A stretch of DNA of 64,000 nucleotides, taken from assembly GCA_021014325.1 (NCBI GenBank), contig CM037473.1:6637501-6701500 (forward strand). The letters are read 5' to 3'. This document shows, one piece after another, positions 1 through 11,909 of the stretch. The DNA comes from Plazaster borealis. Its lineage: Eukaryota > Echinodermata > Asteroidea > Forcipulatida > Labidiasteridae. Position 1 is the stretch's first letter. Each line of letters opens with the position of its first letter. A model generated the notes under the pieces. The model did not search any database. It saw only the letters and a program-made list of their open reading frames with translations, and was not told the origin of the DNA. The translations under genes were made by a program, and so were the position numbers.

Positions 1-1310
1 TCTGACAATCCCTATGAAAAATTATGTGAAAATGTGAATGTCCTGTCTTCTTTTAGACTGCCAGGAGCTGGGTTATGTGGTGATCATGGAACCGTCCATA
101 TCTAACCTGGAACTTAGAAGTCCGGCAGGGACAGCCTTGTTTCTGTGAAACTATGGCAGTATTTAAAACTAGCATGAAATTCCTTCCATGCACAATTATT
201 GTCACTTGCTTAGAGTAGTATAAAGTAATATAGATTTGAACCAACCAGGGTCAGGATATATCTTGTTTAAAGGGGTGTGCACAGCATTGGTAAGATTGAA
301 AAACATAAATGTTTGCAGATTTGTTTGTAATTTTACAAAACAAAATCAGCCATTTCATCATTCAAAAGCATTTCTTATGAAAAACTTTTAAAACTGAGAA
401 GACCTTAGTTTTTGAAGAAGCTATGTAAAAGCAAAGTCAAATTATGAAATTTTTCTTGCATAAATCATCTAAGAAAAACAAGCTCAATGCAATTCCTATG
501 GGTTTCTGGTAATCAGTGGAGCCAGTTTGTGTGAAGTGGGCGTGGCTTACAGTGGAATTACGTCACACTTGCGAATGGGACAGAGTACAGCATTATTCTA
601 GAGCTATTTCCCCACGCTAGTTGCATCTAGTTGGCATTTAAATTAAAATCATTGGTCAGAAATGATGGGTACAAAAATTAAACCGCTCGTATTTGCGTCC
701 CAGTAATGGCGGGAAAACCTGGTATGGGATATTCCAGATGGACTGATCTATTGCGTATTATGGACATTATTATTGCGCCATTCCGTAAATTTACCATTAA
801 GTAAATATAATTGTTTGATCTTTTTTCTCTTCTTCGTCTTCTTTTTTCTTTTTTCCCTCAGCATTTGCATGGCTTGGAAATGATAAACTCAGAACAAATC
901 TTAATAATCAGAAGTTATCAAGATAACTAGATTAAGTACTACTAGGCAGGACTGAATGACTTTAAGCTGAAAAATAAATAAATGTTTTTTATTAATTTTT
1001 CATTATCTGAAAATCTAAAAATAATAAGTCGCTGCTGTATATACATTTTTTTTCCCTAATTTTTTTTTAAAAGTTTATTTGTTGAGAAATTGAAAATTTG
1101 GCGAAAAACCTTTTAGATAAAGGGATTCTTTTTTTGACCCAAGGGAAGCTATTGCTAGAAATTTAGTATTTTTTATTTAGCTTTTGTATATAATTGGAAA
1201 AGTAATATAAATAGTTAATTAATTAAAGTGACATAATAAAATATAAACTAAGGATGAAAAAAAGATTCAGATTTTAGTATTTGAATTTAGCTAAAAATTA
1301 TACTTGAACA
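1..1310. other. AT-rich non-coding DNA, no gene seen
   Basis: No exon-like open frame with splice signals is visible. Around 268-360 the phrase TTGGTAAGATTGAAAAACA followed by a cytosine-adenine-rich stretch resembles the start of the repeat copies at 28197 and 63152, so this is probably a decayed fragment of that family. The rest is unassigned. Confidence 0.5.
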
Positions 1311-1312
1311 TT

Positions 1313-1580
1313 TAAGGGCGCTCAGCTGTGGAAGTTATAGGTTGAAACGCGTGAGTGATTCAAGTGCGCTCAAATGTGGAAAGTTAACTTGACACGCTTG
1401 AGTGATTCAATAGCACTCAGCTGTGGAAAATAAAATTGACACACGATTAACTCAAGGTCGCTCAGATCAGGAAAGTTAGCTTGAAACGCGTCGCTCAGCT
1501 ATGGAAAGTAAACTAATTGACACACGAGTAACTGAAGGGCGCTTAGATGTGGAAAGTTATCTTGAAACGCTTGAGTGATT
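1313..1580. repeat. Degenerate tandem repeat (about 60-bp period)
   Basis: Units of the form GGCGCTCAGCTGTGGAAAGT, then a spacer, then TTGAAACGCGTGAGTGATTC recur about five times with many substitutions and small deletions. Two unit types alternate, ending either in a cACGCtTGAGTGATTCA form or in a GACACACGAnTAACT form, so the higher-order period may be nearer 110-120 bp. It looks like an old minisatellite. Confidence 0.75.
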
Positions 1581-1835
1581 TACTAGGATCATCATTCCCC
1601 ACTCTCACAAAATCTAACACCAAATGGTAACTCAATATCCATATTGAGCAAGTTAGTGTGACCAAGTAAGTCATTCGCATGGTTTATTTGTTAACAAATT
1701 GATGTTAATACTTACCCAAATGTTGTCAAGTTAACTAATGTTGTCAAGTCAGATTCAAATTTTGTAAAACAATATATTATTATTTAAAACAATTTCAATC
1801 GAAGAGCGGAATTTAGAAACACAAAATTGTTTTTA

Positions 1836-1935
1836 TTTTTCACTCACGCACTCGCTCACTCTCTCCCGTCGACCGAAACGGCTACTTGGGACGAGCGCGA
1901 TGACGCATGCTCCGCACATCACGATCGCTCATGCA
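1836..1935 (+). repeat. Fragment shared with the inverted-repeat element at 23.1 kb
   Basis: A run of CACTC-type repeats followed by CCGTCGACC, GGCTACTTG and GACGAGCGCGATGA appears here and again at about 23130-23215, in the same order and orientation. At 23.1 kb it forms the interior of a long-TIR element. Here I do not see the flanking inverted repeats, so this is probably a truncated relative. Confidence 0.5.
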
Positions 1936-2167
1936 GCTAGTTTATCTCAAGTCTCACCCGAGCATCTTCGTTTATCGTCTTCACCATGTTCTTGATTCCC
2001 CTTCTCTCTGCTTGGTTTTCCATACTTTTTATTGTATTTGGGGTTATGATAGAGGTTGTAAAGTGAATTGTGGAAGTTCTGTTTATGAATACAACTCATT
2101 GATAGTTTGTGATTCAGTTATGTTGAAATAAGAAAGTATGTAACTGATTATTTGGTGACTGCTCTAA

Positions 2168-2358
2168 ATTCCGGCACCCCTATGTTCCGACAACCCCTAT
2201 GTTCCGACAACCCCTATGTTCCGACAACCCTATGTTCCGACAACCCCTATGTTCCGACAACCCCTATGTTCCGACAACCCCATCCTGATTTACAGGCTAG
2301 GGTTATAGGGCTAGGTTTAGGAATAGGAAAATACACTAGGGGTGTCGGAACATAGGTG
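2168..2358. repeat. Small inverted-repeat element with 17-bp tandem array
   Basis: The left part is about six copies of a 17-bp unit containing CCCCTATGTTCCGACAA. The middle carries telomere-like CTAGGGTTATAGGG. The right end is CTAGGGGTGTCGGAACATAG, the inverse of the left unit. A second copy with the same plan lies at 3628-3795, which supports a mobile element rather than a simple repeat. Confidence 0.65.
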
Positions 2359-3065
2359 TGTAACCGATTATTTAATAGTAGCAATCCTTAAAATATAGGT
2401 TTTCCCGGCCGCGCCAATTTCTACAAAAAAATCATTAAATTCAACACACAGCTCATTCAATTTCGTTTGAAAATGAATGCTACGTTGCATAAGCATTTTT
2501 CAGTCAAAAGGGTGTAATTCGGTGTTTAACGGTTCAGCATTCACTGGTCAATATGATCATTCAAACTCATTAGATCGGAGAGATCATTCAATGTCATCAC
2601 CTGTAAATAGGTAGTGGAAATTCAACTAATACAAGAGTGTTGAAAATATAGTCTTGAGTGTAAATGAAATAGAATGACTGAAACGAACCTGATTCAGTAG
2701 AAGAAACAAAATAATGTGAGCACGAAAACGAAATTTGATGCAATAAGAGCTAGAAAGAAACCCTAGTTTGAAGTGACCAGGGAAACACGCAAGAATTTGA
2801 ATGGGTGTTTAATGAAACTGAATTAATTTTTGCTTAAATTGACCGGGAGAATCTAAACAAGAAGAAGGTGTGTGTTGTTTTATTTCACTGTCTTGTAAAG
2901 TGTCTATAAACATGTGTCAGTGACTGTCATTTTGTATTAATTCTAAATATTCGGATATACGAGGTTTTATTGAGCTTGCAACCAAATATAATGTTGTGTC
3001 ACAGTAATAGTGTTTAAATGTTTATATCCAAACCTTAATTATAAATACATGATCGTAATACAAGT

Positions 3066-3337
3066 TATTTATTTGGTTTCTCAAAGACACTTCACTGTTT
3101 ATTCTCTTCATAAAAGGAGTCCAAATTTTATGGTATCCTGCTTTCCAATTGTATCCATTGTGATGTACAGGTTGACCCTGATTCTTGAACAAAATAATTG
3201 TTTATGTGAGTCAATTTGGAACTTTTGGGACGCTAGGTGGCAGCAGAGTTATTTATTTTGTTTCCCAAAGACATTTTACTGATTCTCTTTATAAAAGGAG
3301 TCCAAATTTTAGGGTATCCTATTTTCCAAAATTACAT
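3066..3337 (+). repeat. Direct duplication, about 183-bp period
   Basis: A block containing GTTATTTATTTGGTTTCTC and CATAAAAGGAGTCCAAATTTT at 3066-3155 is repeated with a few changes at 3247-3337. The piece in between (3154-3246) is found again at 5318-5433, ending in the GGGACGCTAGGTGGCAGCAG motif of a palindromic element. No coding function is apparent. Confidence 0.7.
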
Positions 3338-3627
3338 ACTTCAACATTGTGTTTAAGTGAAGCCTTACTGTATGTTATCTAGCATTTAAATTATTGTAAC
3401 TGAAACAGGTTGGAAGGTCATTAGTCTGAGCCCCGTTTAAGTGTAATGAAATTCAGTATTACTCATTGCGTATTGTGTAAAAGAAACTTGACAAGGTAGT
3501 AGCAGACTGATAACGGTTAAACTGCAATCCATTGTTTTTTAAAAACTAACTCTAGCCACGTCCGAACCAGGCGATTTCACCTACGGCTATGGCTGCTGGC
3601 TGAAGGCGACAGTGACTGCTCTATGTT

Positions 3628-3795
3628 CCAACTCCCCTATGTTCCGACATGTTCCGATAACCCCCTCGTGATCTACGCTATAGGGTTAGGGTGAGGGTGG
3701 GTTAGGATTAGAAACGCTAGGTTAGGGTGAGGGTGGGTTAGGATTAGGAACATACATATAGGGGTGTCGGAACCGAGGTGTTGGAACACCTGAGT
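3628..3795. repeat. Second copy of the GTTCCGACA inverted-repeat element
   Basis: It begins with CTATGTTCC and CCCCTATGTTCCGACA. The core has two copies of GGTTAGGGTGAGGGTGGG, and the right end is ATAGGGGTGTCGGAACC. This is the same plan as 2168-2358, with a core resembling telomeric TTAGGG. Confidence 0.65.
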
Positions 3796-3899
3796 GATTT
3801 GCCTGTGGATTTTGTATTCCACATAACTCGGAAAAGCACTTAGTATACAGTACTTAATACACATCGGTGTAAGGGTAAAACAAAACAATATTTATATAA

Positions 3900-5310
3900 A
3901 CCTTAATCTGGTTAGGATAATTAATTTGTGCTTAAAGAAGCAGCTCTATGAACCTGGGCCCTGGTAGTAACCTTCCAGTGGCTACATTGAACTACAGGGC
4001 GGGGCTGGTATTTCATCTCTGCTTGTCGTTATCTGATTTTCAAAGAAAGTGCAGTTTTTAAACTTGAAAGAACAAGTTGAGCTTGAGTCAGGCAGGAAAC
4101 TCTTGACCCCTTTTCGGCAGAAAGTAAGAACCCCAGGTTTCGTTGTTTATATACAAAGAGTATACCTGGAATTTCATGTTTGAGGGGGTAAGACATTTTT
4201 CATTTCGCAAAGGGCACTTCCATTTGAATCTCTTAAGGGGTATGGAAAATGTTTGAAGGGGCAGCAAGGCCAAAACCAGGGCAACAGATGCAGTGGTCTC
4301 CTTGTAAATCCAGGCCTCTAAACACAGTGAACAATTTCCCTTTTATAGCAGAGCAAAATGCTACACAAAATGTATCAGTTGCCACTTAAAATCATCATTT
4401 GCTACTCAGTATTAGCATTCCTGGTGCACAAAACAAGTTCAGTCTAAACATTTTGCTATGCAAAATTGCTAGATGAAATCGTTCCCTGAAACACATTATT
4501 ATTTACATGTAAATACATCGTTTGTAAGACACAGTTTTAGAGCGCAGTTAAGCAGATGATACTTTTAGAAGAAAATTATTGCGTAAAGTAAACAAAATGA
4601 GCATGGAATCAGACACAAACAACGCGTGTGAAATTAAGAGAACAATATTTACGTTGTTATTTTCGTTTCGTTTTGCTATATTATGCCATGATGACATAAT
4701 TTAGATGGGATTAATTGCAGTGGCACAGTGTCCCGACATTCCAAGCTTGGTTTCTTTAAAAACAAACGGTGAGCTTGTGCCTTTTTTGCTGACTAAGCCT
4801 TTGTGTGAAAAGAATAATTAATTGCAATAATTTGTATGTTTATAGTTGCAACTTTCTGCAACCCTCGCCCATGGTTAATTTACCAGCCCGCTTTGCGAAG
4901 TCGGTGATGGTTTTGCCTTACTTGTTCTGTCTTGTACAAAGTGTATGGCGTAATGGTGTATTACGAATTGTAAATTAAGACCAACATGTGTAAAGTGATG
5001 ATTGCATTTTGGAAATTATTGACCGGGTCTAGTTTCAGTGCTTTAGCACAAATTGAATGTTGGAAATGCTTCACATATGATTGCATAATTGTGTTTCTTT
5101 GGTAGAAATTCTTATACTGTATACATGGAAGTAAATAATGTTGCATTCCCGGTCACTTCATCAGTCGTTTCATCTTTTAAAAGTAAATGGTGACATTTTC
5201 CTAAAACAGTAATTGAAGTTTATTGTATGAAATAAACCAGAAATAAGAATCAATCCACAGGTTACGTTTTGGATGTTTGTTTTTGGTTTTGCTTTAATTT
5301 TCGTTCAATA
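3900..5310. other. Non-coding stretch, nothing recognised
   Basis: No exon, RNA gene or clear repeat could be supported. The open frames on either strand are short, lack family signatures and are not joined by plausible splice sites. Confidence 0.5.
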
Positions 5311-5404
5311 ACGTTAAGTATCCATTGTGATGTACAGGAAAAGCAGTAAATTCTTGAACCCTGATTCTTGAACAAAATGATTGTTCATATGAGTCAATTG
5401 GGAA

Positions 5405-5505
5405 CTTTTGGGACGCTAGGTGGCAGCAGACTTACCAGGTAAATCCATTGTTCTCGGTAATGTGCGCGTGCTCAGAACTGCGTAAACAATGGAAATTTGT
5501 AGGTT
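5405..5505. repeat. Partial copy of palindromic element (GCTAGGTGGCAGCAG family)
   Basis: The left arm GGGACGCTAGGTGGCAGCAG and the loop (CCATTGTTCTCGGTAATGTG) are intact, but the right arm stops after GGAAATTT. The complete palindrome is at 20218-20340. The same left-arm motif also occurs at 3227-3246. Confidence 0.75.
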
Positions 5506-5757
5506 CCCGTCGATGCGCCCTTACAAGATAAAATTGTGGGTGATTTTTTACATTGTGGGGTTAACCCCACACAATGTTTTCAAAAGGAAAGTTTAAAGAA
5601 AATGGACAAAAGAAAACACATTGGGAAAGCCCACAATGTCGCTCTACTCAAGACATCTGGTTTTCCTGTGCGCTTTGACCTGGGGCCGGGGGGGGGGGGT
5701 GTCGGGGTTAAGACATGCACCGACTTGATTTCAATTCCAGTCCATCCGCCTGCCCTA

Positions 5758-8579
5758 TCACATCCTTATTTCCTCTGTGTTCCCACACGTCCTTCCACGC
5801 TTTTTCATCCTCAGTCTCATCTCGACGACATAGTAGAGCAAGACAGACGCAATAAGTAGCGAGGTGATAGAGTAGACTTTGTAAGACACACAGACCGACG
5901 CTGGGATGCTGATCGCAAAAGAAGCTGTTAGTCCACAGAAGAAACAGAAGTAGTAGGCAGAGAAAGCTGGCCCTGGGTTGTCTGGAAACAGCACGCTGAT
6001 GAACACTGTAGACAAAAAGAAACAAATCCGCATAGGATTATGCATAATGTTGCCCGGTCAAAGATTTTTGTGCCTTTTGGTACGGGCGGAGCCACTGAGT
6101 AGAACCTAAGCCGTTTGGAAAGACCCTTAAAAGAAAGCGATGGTATCACAAAAGGCCCTTTTCGAAACCGCGGCTTCGACTTTTTCTCCTCTTTAGGCAC
6201 CGTCAGTTATTGAACAAAAAAATACGTTTTTTGATACGTGGGGGGGGGGGCTTAAACAGGCGGACGGAGCCCATAAGCCTGAGCCCAAGGTCTCAAAAAG
6301 ATAGAGCATAGATTTGGTAAATAAATATGCTGAGAACCCACCTCGTGTTTGTAGTTGCCATACTGCATCACTATACCCAAACAAAACAGCCATGGCGTAC
6401 AGGTGCCATACTTCACCTGTATCTGGGTCCCACACTAAACAAAGGACCAGTACGGTCAAAGTCAGAGCTCCCGATAGAGTTATAATCACCACTCGCCCAA
6501 CATACTGACGGATCAATCCGATGGCTAAGTTTCCTGCAGCATCGGCAGAAGCAAACGCCATAATGACGTAACCAACGGCGTGTATACCCTGTGTACAGCT
6601 CACGAATGACTGTGGGAAGAAAAGGAACAACAACTAAAAACTAGACAACTGCAACACTCTTGTTTGTTCTATTATGGTTGAGACGGAACCGCGTCACTCT
6701 CAATATTATGTCATTTCTCTTCCTATATAGGGTGTATTCAAACCCGATTCTCCCAGCGTGGACAATTCTTTCGATTAATTTAATTCAGTTGTTTAATGTT
6801 TATAGTTTACCACAATTATTCTGTCGTTTTTATCTGGGATAATTTTCAAATTACTACACAACATTGAAATGTGATTGTCATGTATGATTAAGAATTGTAT
6901 TCTCTGCAATAATAGACAATGCATCAAGGTGTACATTTCTCACAGAGGAGACATCATTGGTGAATATACTAATTCGATTAACATGTGTTTGAATAAGATT
7001 TGATACCTTTTGTTTAAATTATAATATCAGGCGCGGATCCAGGAATTTTCCCAAGAAGAGTAAAACATAAATATGTATATATATGAAACAAAGAAAAAGA
7101 AGAAGACGAGGAAGAAGAGAAAAAGCAAAGGAACAAACAAACAGCAAAAGGAACTGTAGGGTCGCAATTATTTTGAGGCCGGTGTGGCAGGAGATTCTGC
7201 CCCGGAGATTCTGTCCTCCCATACGGCGAACTGTGTACAAACTTCTTTTGATAGCGCCCTCTTTTGAATCATTCTCCATCAGCCCATGTTAATTTCCCGT
7301 ATGGGGACAGAATCTCCGGGGGACAGATTTCCCTGGGACACTGGCAACGCAAGCGGGCAACTGAAATTTAAGCCTGTGGCGAGACTAGGGCTGTGGCACT
7401 AGTTTGAAGTTCTCAGAAGGAAAAGGTTAGCAAAAAATTAAATTGAAACCAGTCTTGAAGAGCAAAGAGGAGTCCGGACCCCTGGATCCGTTCATTATTA
7501 TTGTTTGAATAAGAATAGTGTATCAATAAAGGTCACTAGGGATTATACAATACAATTGCCAACGGTGTCCTTGTACCCCGGGTGATTCAATGGTCCCGTA
7601 TTTATACGCATTTAGTTATTTTATTCATTAACTAAGTTGAAACAAATGTACTTAAAACAGTTAATTCCTACACCTTGGTGAAATCTCCCATGACAAAAGA
7701 GAAATGGACTCCAGCAAAGAGAGCCAGTGGCATCAGCATCAGGAGATGTGGTTCCTTCAGGGCTTTCAACGCCCCTAACCAACCGGCATCACTAGCACCC
7801 TTCTCGGCAATCGCTACCTCCTTCTCAGACATCTTAGTGTCATCCTTGGCGACAATAGAATAGTTTGGTTTCATCGGATCAAGGAAAATGACTAAAACGA
7901 GCGGCGAAAGGACCAACCCACAAGCCGAGAAACATCCAAGGAATATCCAGATGATATGAAGGGGTGGCTCGACTGCCCCCGTCGCCTCCTCCGGAATCTC
8001 CGCCCCGCAGTCCCGCGCTCCACAACGCCCCAGACTGAAATTCTGAGCCGTGAAGATGTTGTCCCCCGAACCAGTCATTGTGACTGCTAACACTTTAGAT
8101 ACAAGAAACGTCGATACCACGTAACTGATTTGCCATGCCATTTGAGTCAGCGCTAAGTAGCGGTTTGTAAGCGCCTCTATTGATTGGCGTGTCAAACACG
8201 CCTTCTTGGAGGCAAGAGCATTCAAATACGTCGATACTGCAGCCCACATAGGACTCACTCCTAGACCACATAGGAGAGCGGCAGGGATGATGATTTCAAA
8301 ACGAGGAAAGAAATTGCTCACAGCGTACACACCAACCGACAATGAACCTATGATCATAGTGGTCTTAGGTCCGAGCTTCTTGTTCATAATGGGTGAGAGC
8401 AAGAGAGTGGACGCCATGCCTGCGGCGTACATGCAACTCAAGCTCGCAAGACCGAGACCATCAGACGAATTAAAACTGCTCTGTAGTGATTGAAGCGAGC
8501 TAAAACAAAGCGAATTAAGAGCACACATTAACATCACAGCTCCCAGGTTCTTAAGGATATTTCTATTTTCCTGATCCAT
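5758..8579 (-). CDS. UNC93A: UNC-93 homolog A-like membrane protein (3 coding exons)
   Basis: Three exons on the minus strand: 8579-7674, 6609-6342 and 6005-5758 (906, 268 and 248 bp) join in frame to 473 residues. Exon 1 ends ...GDFTK before a GT donor. Exon 2 opens SFVSCTQGIHAVGYVIM after CCCACAG. Exon 3 ends at TGA. Introns are 1064 and 336 bp; the first is phase 0, the second phase 1. Length and the many hydrophobic segments fit the UNC-93 family (MFS-like, about 11-12 membrane spans; human UNC93A is about 457 residues). A lumenal/extracellular loop near residue 180 has a glycosylation site (NFS) followed by CGARDCGAE. UNC-93 in worms regulates a potassium channel and UNC93B1 escorts Toll-like receptors, but the role of UNC93A is poorly known, so function is inferred only at family level. 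The start Met is followed by a polar stretch and then the first span. A CAG acceptor 7 bases upstream of the ATG suggests an untranslated leader exon. The partner gene at 18202 has identical exon boundaries. Confidence 0.9.
7180..7347. repeat. Palindromic MITE, GGAGATTCTGTCC family
   Basis: GTGTGGCAGGAGATTCTG and TCTGTCCTCCCATACGG on the left are mirrored by CCGTATGGGGACAGAATCTCC and GGGACACTGGCA on the right. It lies in intron 1 of the minus-strand UNC-93A-like gene. Other copies are at 8826-9001 and 38752-38915 (inverted), with a diverged one near 22618-22780. Confidence 0.8.
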
Positions 8580-8825
8580 CTTGACACTGAACCGTTTTTC
8601 CTCGTACGAAGTGAACTTAGTTTTACGGTGACCCGTTGAAAGCTTGGCATTGATTGACGGCGGCTGTAAATTTTACACAACTGGTTGACCCTCTGCAAAC
8701 ACAGGTTAAGCCGACTTCTATACCGTTTATTTGTACAATCTGATAATGTGTCCATCCCTGATGCGTTATTGGCACAAGATGTACTTTATCAGAGTTGAAC
8801 AGAAATCAGTCACTATTTCAGTGAT

Positions 8826-9001
8826 GACGGTGTGGCAGGAGATTCTGTGTGTCCCCCCCCCCCATACGGCGATTTGTGTACAAACGTCTTCTGATAGCGC
8901 CCTCTTTTGAATCCTCCTCCTTCAACCCATGTTAATTTCCCATAATATGGGGGACAGAATCTCCGGGGGACAGATTTCCCTAGGAGTCGGACACCGGCAC
9001 A
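8826..9001. repeat. Palindromic MITE, GGAGATTCTGTCC family
   Basis: Same inner segment as the copy at 7180 (CATACGGCGA..., GATAGCGCCCTCTTTTGAATC) and the same inverted ends. The centre of the left arm has collapsed to a C-run. It sits about 250 bp upstream of the UNC-93A-like start codon, so it lies near that gene's 5' flank. Confidence 0.8.
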
Positions 9002-9160
9002 TTACATTTCCCCCATTGTTTCCACTAAAAAAAAGTGACCACCAAATTTAATGGATTTTTCTTTCACAGATTATGGTGTGTTATTGGAAACTAGAATTAG
9101 AGGATGGAAATGAAGACGGTCAATTGGAAATGAATCGGTACAGTCAAATCCTTTGCGTAT

Positions 9161-9299
9161 ACATTTTGACTCCCAAAATGGCGGACAGGATAGGCGCTTG
9201 TGAGCGCGAGGTCAAATGGGTCAATTTGACCCCTTGCACTGTGACGCGTAACGCACTTACACGCGCCAATCCTGTTTCTCCATTTTGGAAGTCAGAATG
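9161..9299. repeat. Hairpin MITE of about 140 bp
   Basis: CATTTTGACTCCCAAAATGG at the left is mirrored by CCATTTTGGAAGTCAGAATG at the right, with inner arms (CAGGATAGGCGC and GCGCCAATCCTG) also paired. A related half-site occurs at about 20348-20365 (TTTGACTCCCAAATGGCAG). Confidence 0.75.
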
Positions 9300-9650
9300 A
9301 ATCCCGGAAAGGAAATGACTGCCAATATGGCGGAAAAGGTAGACGCACAATGTGCGGAGGTCTACTGTTCCACGTCGTGCCAAGTAAACAGACCATAAAA
9401 AGAGTATTATGTAGGCCTACTGTATTTTCTACTTTCAACGTCGAACTTCCATGCATCAAAATACAGTTTTATATTAATTTTGACTGCCTGTGACTGTTTT
9501 TTGTATCCATGGCCAAATAAATAGTAACAATAATAATAACAGTGAACAAAACCCAGTTCGTTTTACTGGTTTTTGCATCATGTTGTTTTGGTTCGCACAC
9601 GCCCTCACGCGGTCAAAAATACTGCGAATCCCATTACTGTCATTTGAACG

Positions 9651-9990
9651 TTAAAGGCACTGAACACGTTTGGAAATTGTCAAAGACCAGTGTTCTCACT
9701 TGGTGTATCCCAACATATGCATAAAATAACGAGCCAGTGAAAATTTGGGCTCAATTGGTCATCGAAGTCAGGCGCGGATCCAGCAAAACATTCAATCATG
9801 TTAAAGGTAATCTACAGGATTGGTAAGATTGAAAAATATAAAACTTCACAGTTTTACACCAAACTTACATGGGATAAAGATGGTCATGGTAGAAAACTTC
9901 TCTAAAAATATTTGTCCTTGAAATGCTATAATTTTCGAGAAATGAGTAAAAAATGGTAACATTATCACGCGCGATAAACGGTTGGTTTTT
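9651..9990 (+). repeat. Two truncated TTAAAGG-type MITE fragments
   Basis: From TTAAAGGCAC at 9651 the sequence follows the family-1 MITE arm (AGACCAGTGTTCTCACTTGG, ATGCATAAAATAACGAGCC) and stops at about 9768. After a short GGCGCGGATCCAG spacer a second fragment starts near 9803 and follows the family-3 arm (TTGGTAAGATTGAAAAATA). Both lack their right ends. Confidence 0.7.
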
Positions 9991-10276
9991 TATTGAAATT
10001 CGTTAAATGCTGCCCTCACACTACCAATGAAAGTTATTTCATAATTCTCAATTGGTACGATCGATGATTCGCGAACGGCCGCAGAGTGACGACAGTGTGC
10101 GCAGTGCCGAGATTGCGAGGGGAGTTGTCAATCGAAACGTGATCCTCGCGTAGAGAACCAGTCGTCGTAGCTAGCGCACGTCGTGTGTGGAAAAGCTTGG
10201 TCTTATTTGCAATGGAAGACGGAAAACTAAAGAGAAGGGAAGGCTAAAGTTAGTGGTAGGAAAAGGTCTGAAATAG

Positions 10277-11909
10277 CTTGGTAAGCTTCAAGCAGACAAT
10301 ACAGGGCCCGACAGGGAATCATCAGCGGGAACATCAGGCTTCCAATTTCTAGGTGGAAAAACAAAGCGTTGCGCTTGCACTTGCAGCTCCGCAAGTCAGG
10401 AGCTTGCAAAAACGTTGCTTGATTTGCATGACAGGTGAGTGTTACCAGGTTAGGCCTACTGTATTATTATTATTATTTATTGAAATACCAAAATAATTGT
10501 TTATAATTTTAACCAATATAACTTGGCAGTCCTCTTCTTGAGGTATACCTGTTGCCTAAACAAAAAAGAATGTTTTATCTATTGGAAAACACAAAACCCG
10601 GCGCTTGCTGTCAGAATTTATATTAATATAAAAAATAATAATGTACATGTAGGTCTAGGCAATTTTGCTGTAGGTAGGCTATGCTGGTTTGTGAACAGAA
10701 CATATCGACGATTACACTCACAGTTTCACATGCCCACACGTCGTGGTCCAGTTTTGTAGGCCCTGAACTTCAGGGTATTTTGTACCAAGTTAAAACAAAA
10801 CAAACTGGAAAATCTTTATCCTTGATTGATGTAATTGTAGGCCCCTATAGGGCCTAACTGTATCGTGGAACAAAGAATCACATACGATTTAGAAAGTTTG
10901 TTTGAAGACAGGCTACAAAATCCAATCAATGGAATGTAATTACTTTTAACTTAACTTTGATTAAATTTTTCATATGATTATATTTTGTCGTGAGTACGTA
11001 AGCTCTGAAAGTACAACCTGTTTGAATACAAGTATATGTAGTTGTGATAATCGTAACCCTCCATCTTCCGGATGCTTTCTTCGTAGAACTTAGAAGTGCC
11101 CCTTCACCATCACCACGTCCTCTGGCGATATCCACCCCCTGTGACCCTGTGGCTCATATACAATGATACACATCTGGATCCTCTGAAGTGTAAGTTGCAA
11201 GCTTATTTTTCTATTGTTACATCAAAAAACAAATACAATTTAGGGTGAAAGTGTATGATAATGTTAATAAGCCAATCAGTGGTTGTTAACTTACAGTACT
11301 GATATAAGGTTTAGTCTTGAGTTGAAGGTAAAGTCATGAAGATTCAGTGGAAGAAGCTTGCTCAGCTTGTACAAACTGACTTCTTGTCCCTATTCAAGCA
11401 TAATCACAACTTTTTATCAGTTTGAATCATCTTGGACAATAGGAAATTGCGAACCCCTGCTGTTTACTATAACACCGCATTGGTTGTGTGTGTTAACTGC
11501 ACGGTTGAATTGAACTGCATTTTATGTGCATAACACTAACAGTGTTATAAATGCTGTTTGTATACATTACAATCTTAAACTTACACTGTTTCATCATTTC
11601 TCCTGTAGGTTTGCTATGATGTCTGGAGTTGCTCCCCTAAAATCTTCTCATTTAACAGGAAAGAGGTATGTTGTGTTGCTTTTGTCTAAAATTGTATCCC
11701 TAAAAATATGGCTCCTACTATACAAATGTGGAAGTTCCGTGGCAAGAATTTTGTTTGAAGATTTTTGTCTCAAACAAATTTTGTAAGTATTGTTTGAAGT
11801 AAAATGCAATATTTTATCAGAACACAACTACATGGCTTTTGTATCTCCACAGTTTCATAGATTTGGAGAAGCACTCTACATCAAAGAACTATTCTGATGA
11901 TGAACTTGA
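10277..11909 (+). CDS. Candidate unrecognised multi-exon gene (partial)
   Basis: Three exon-like blocks share one open frame across phase-2 junctions. Block A is about 10277-10431 and ends CATGACAG before GTGAGTG. Block B is about 11610-11666: after CCTGTAG it reads FAMMSGVAPLKSSHLTGK, then AG before GTATGTT. Block C is about 11853-11909: after CTCCACAG it reads FIDLEKHSTSKNYSDDEL, then GA before GTAAGTG. Block A codes for a Cys/Ser-rich piece (KRCACTCSSASQ, LAKTLLDLHD). A G+C- and CpG-richer stretch at 10060-10190 just upstream could be a promoter. A TAG at 10274 closes the frame upstream, so translation may start at the MM of block B. I do not recognise the protein and could not find the following exons. 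It may instead be a non-coding transcript. Confidence 0.35.

Noticed and set aside
2165..2281. Regular 17-bp repeats resembling a CRISPR array
   Set aside because: Units are contiguous with no unique spacers, and the genome is clearly animal.
5536..5859. Plus-strand 107-codon ORF opposite the UNC-93A-like exon 3
   Set aside because: Shadow of the real exon; includes a G-run and lacks family resemblance.
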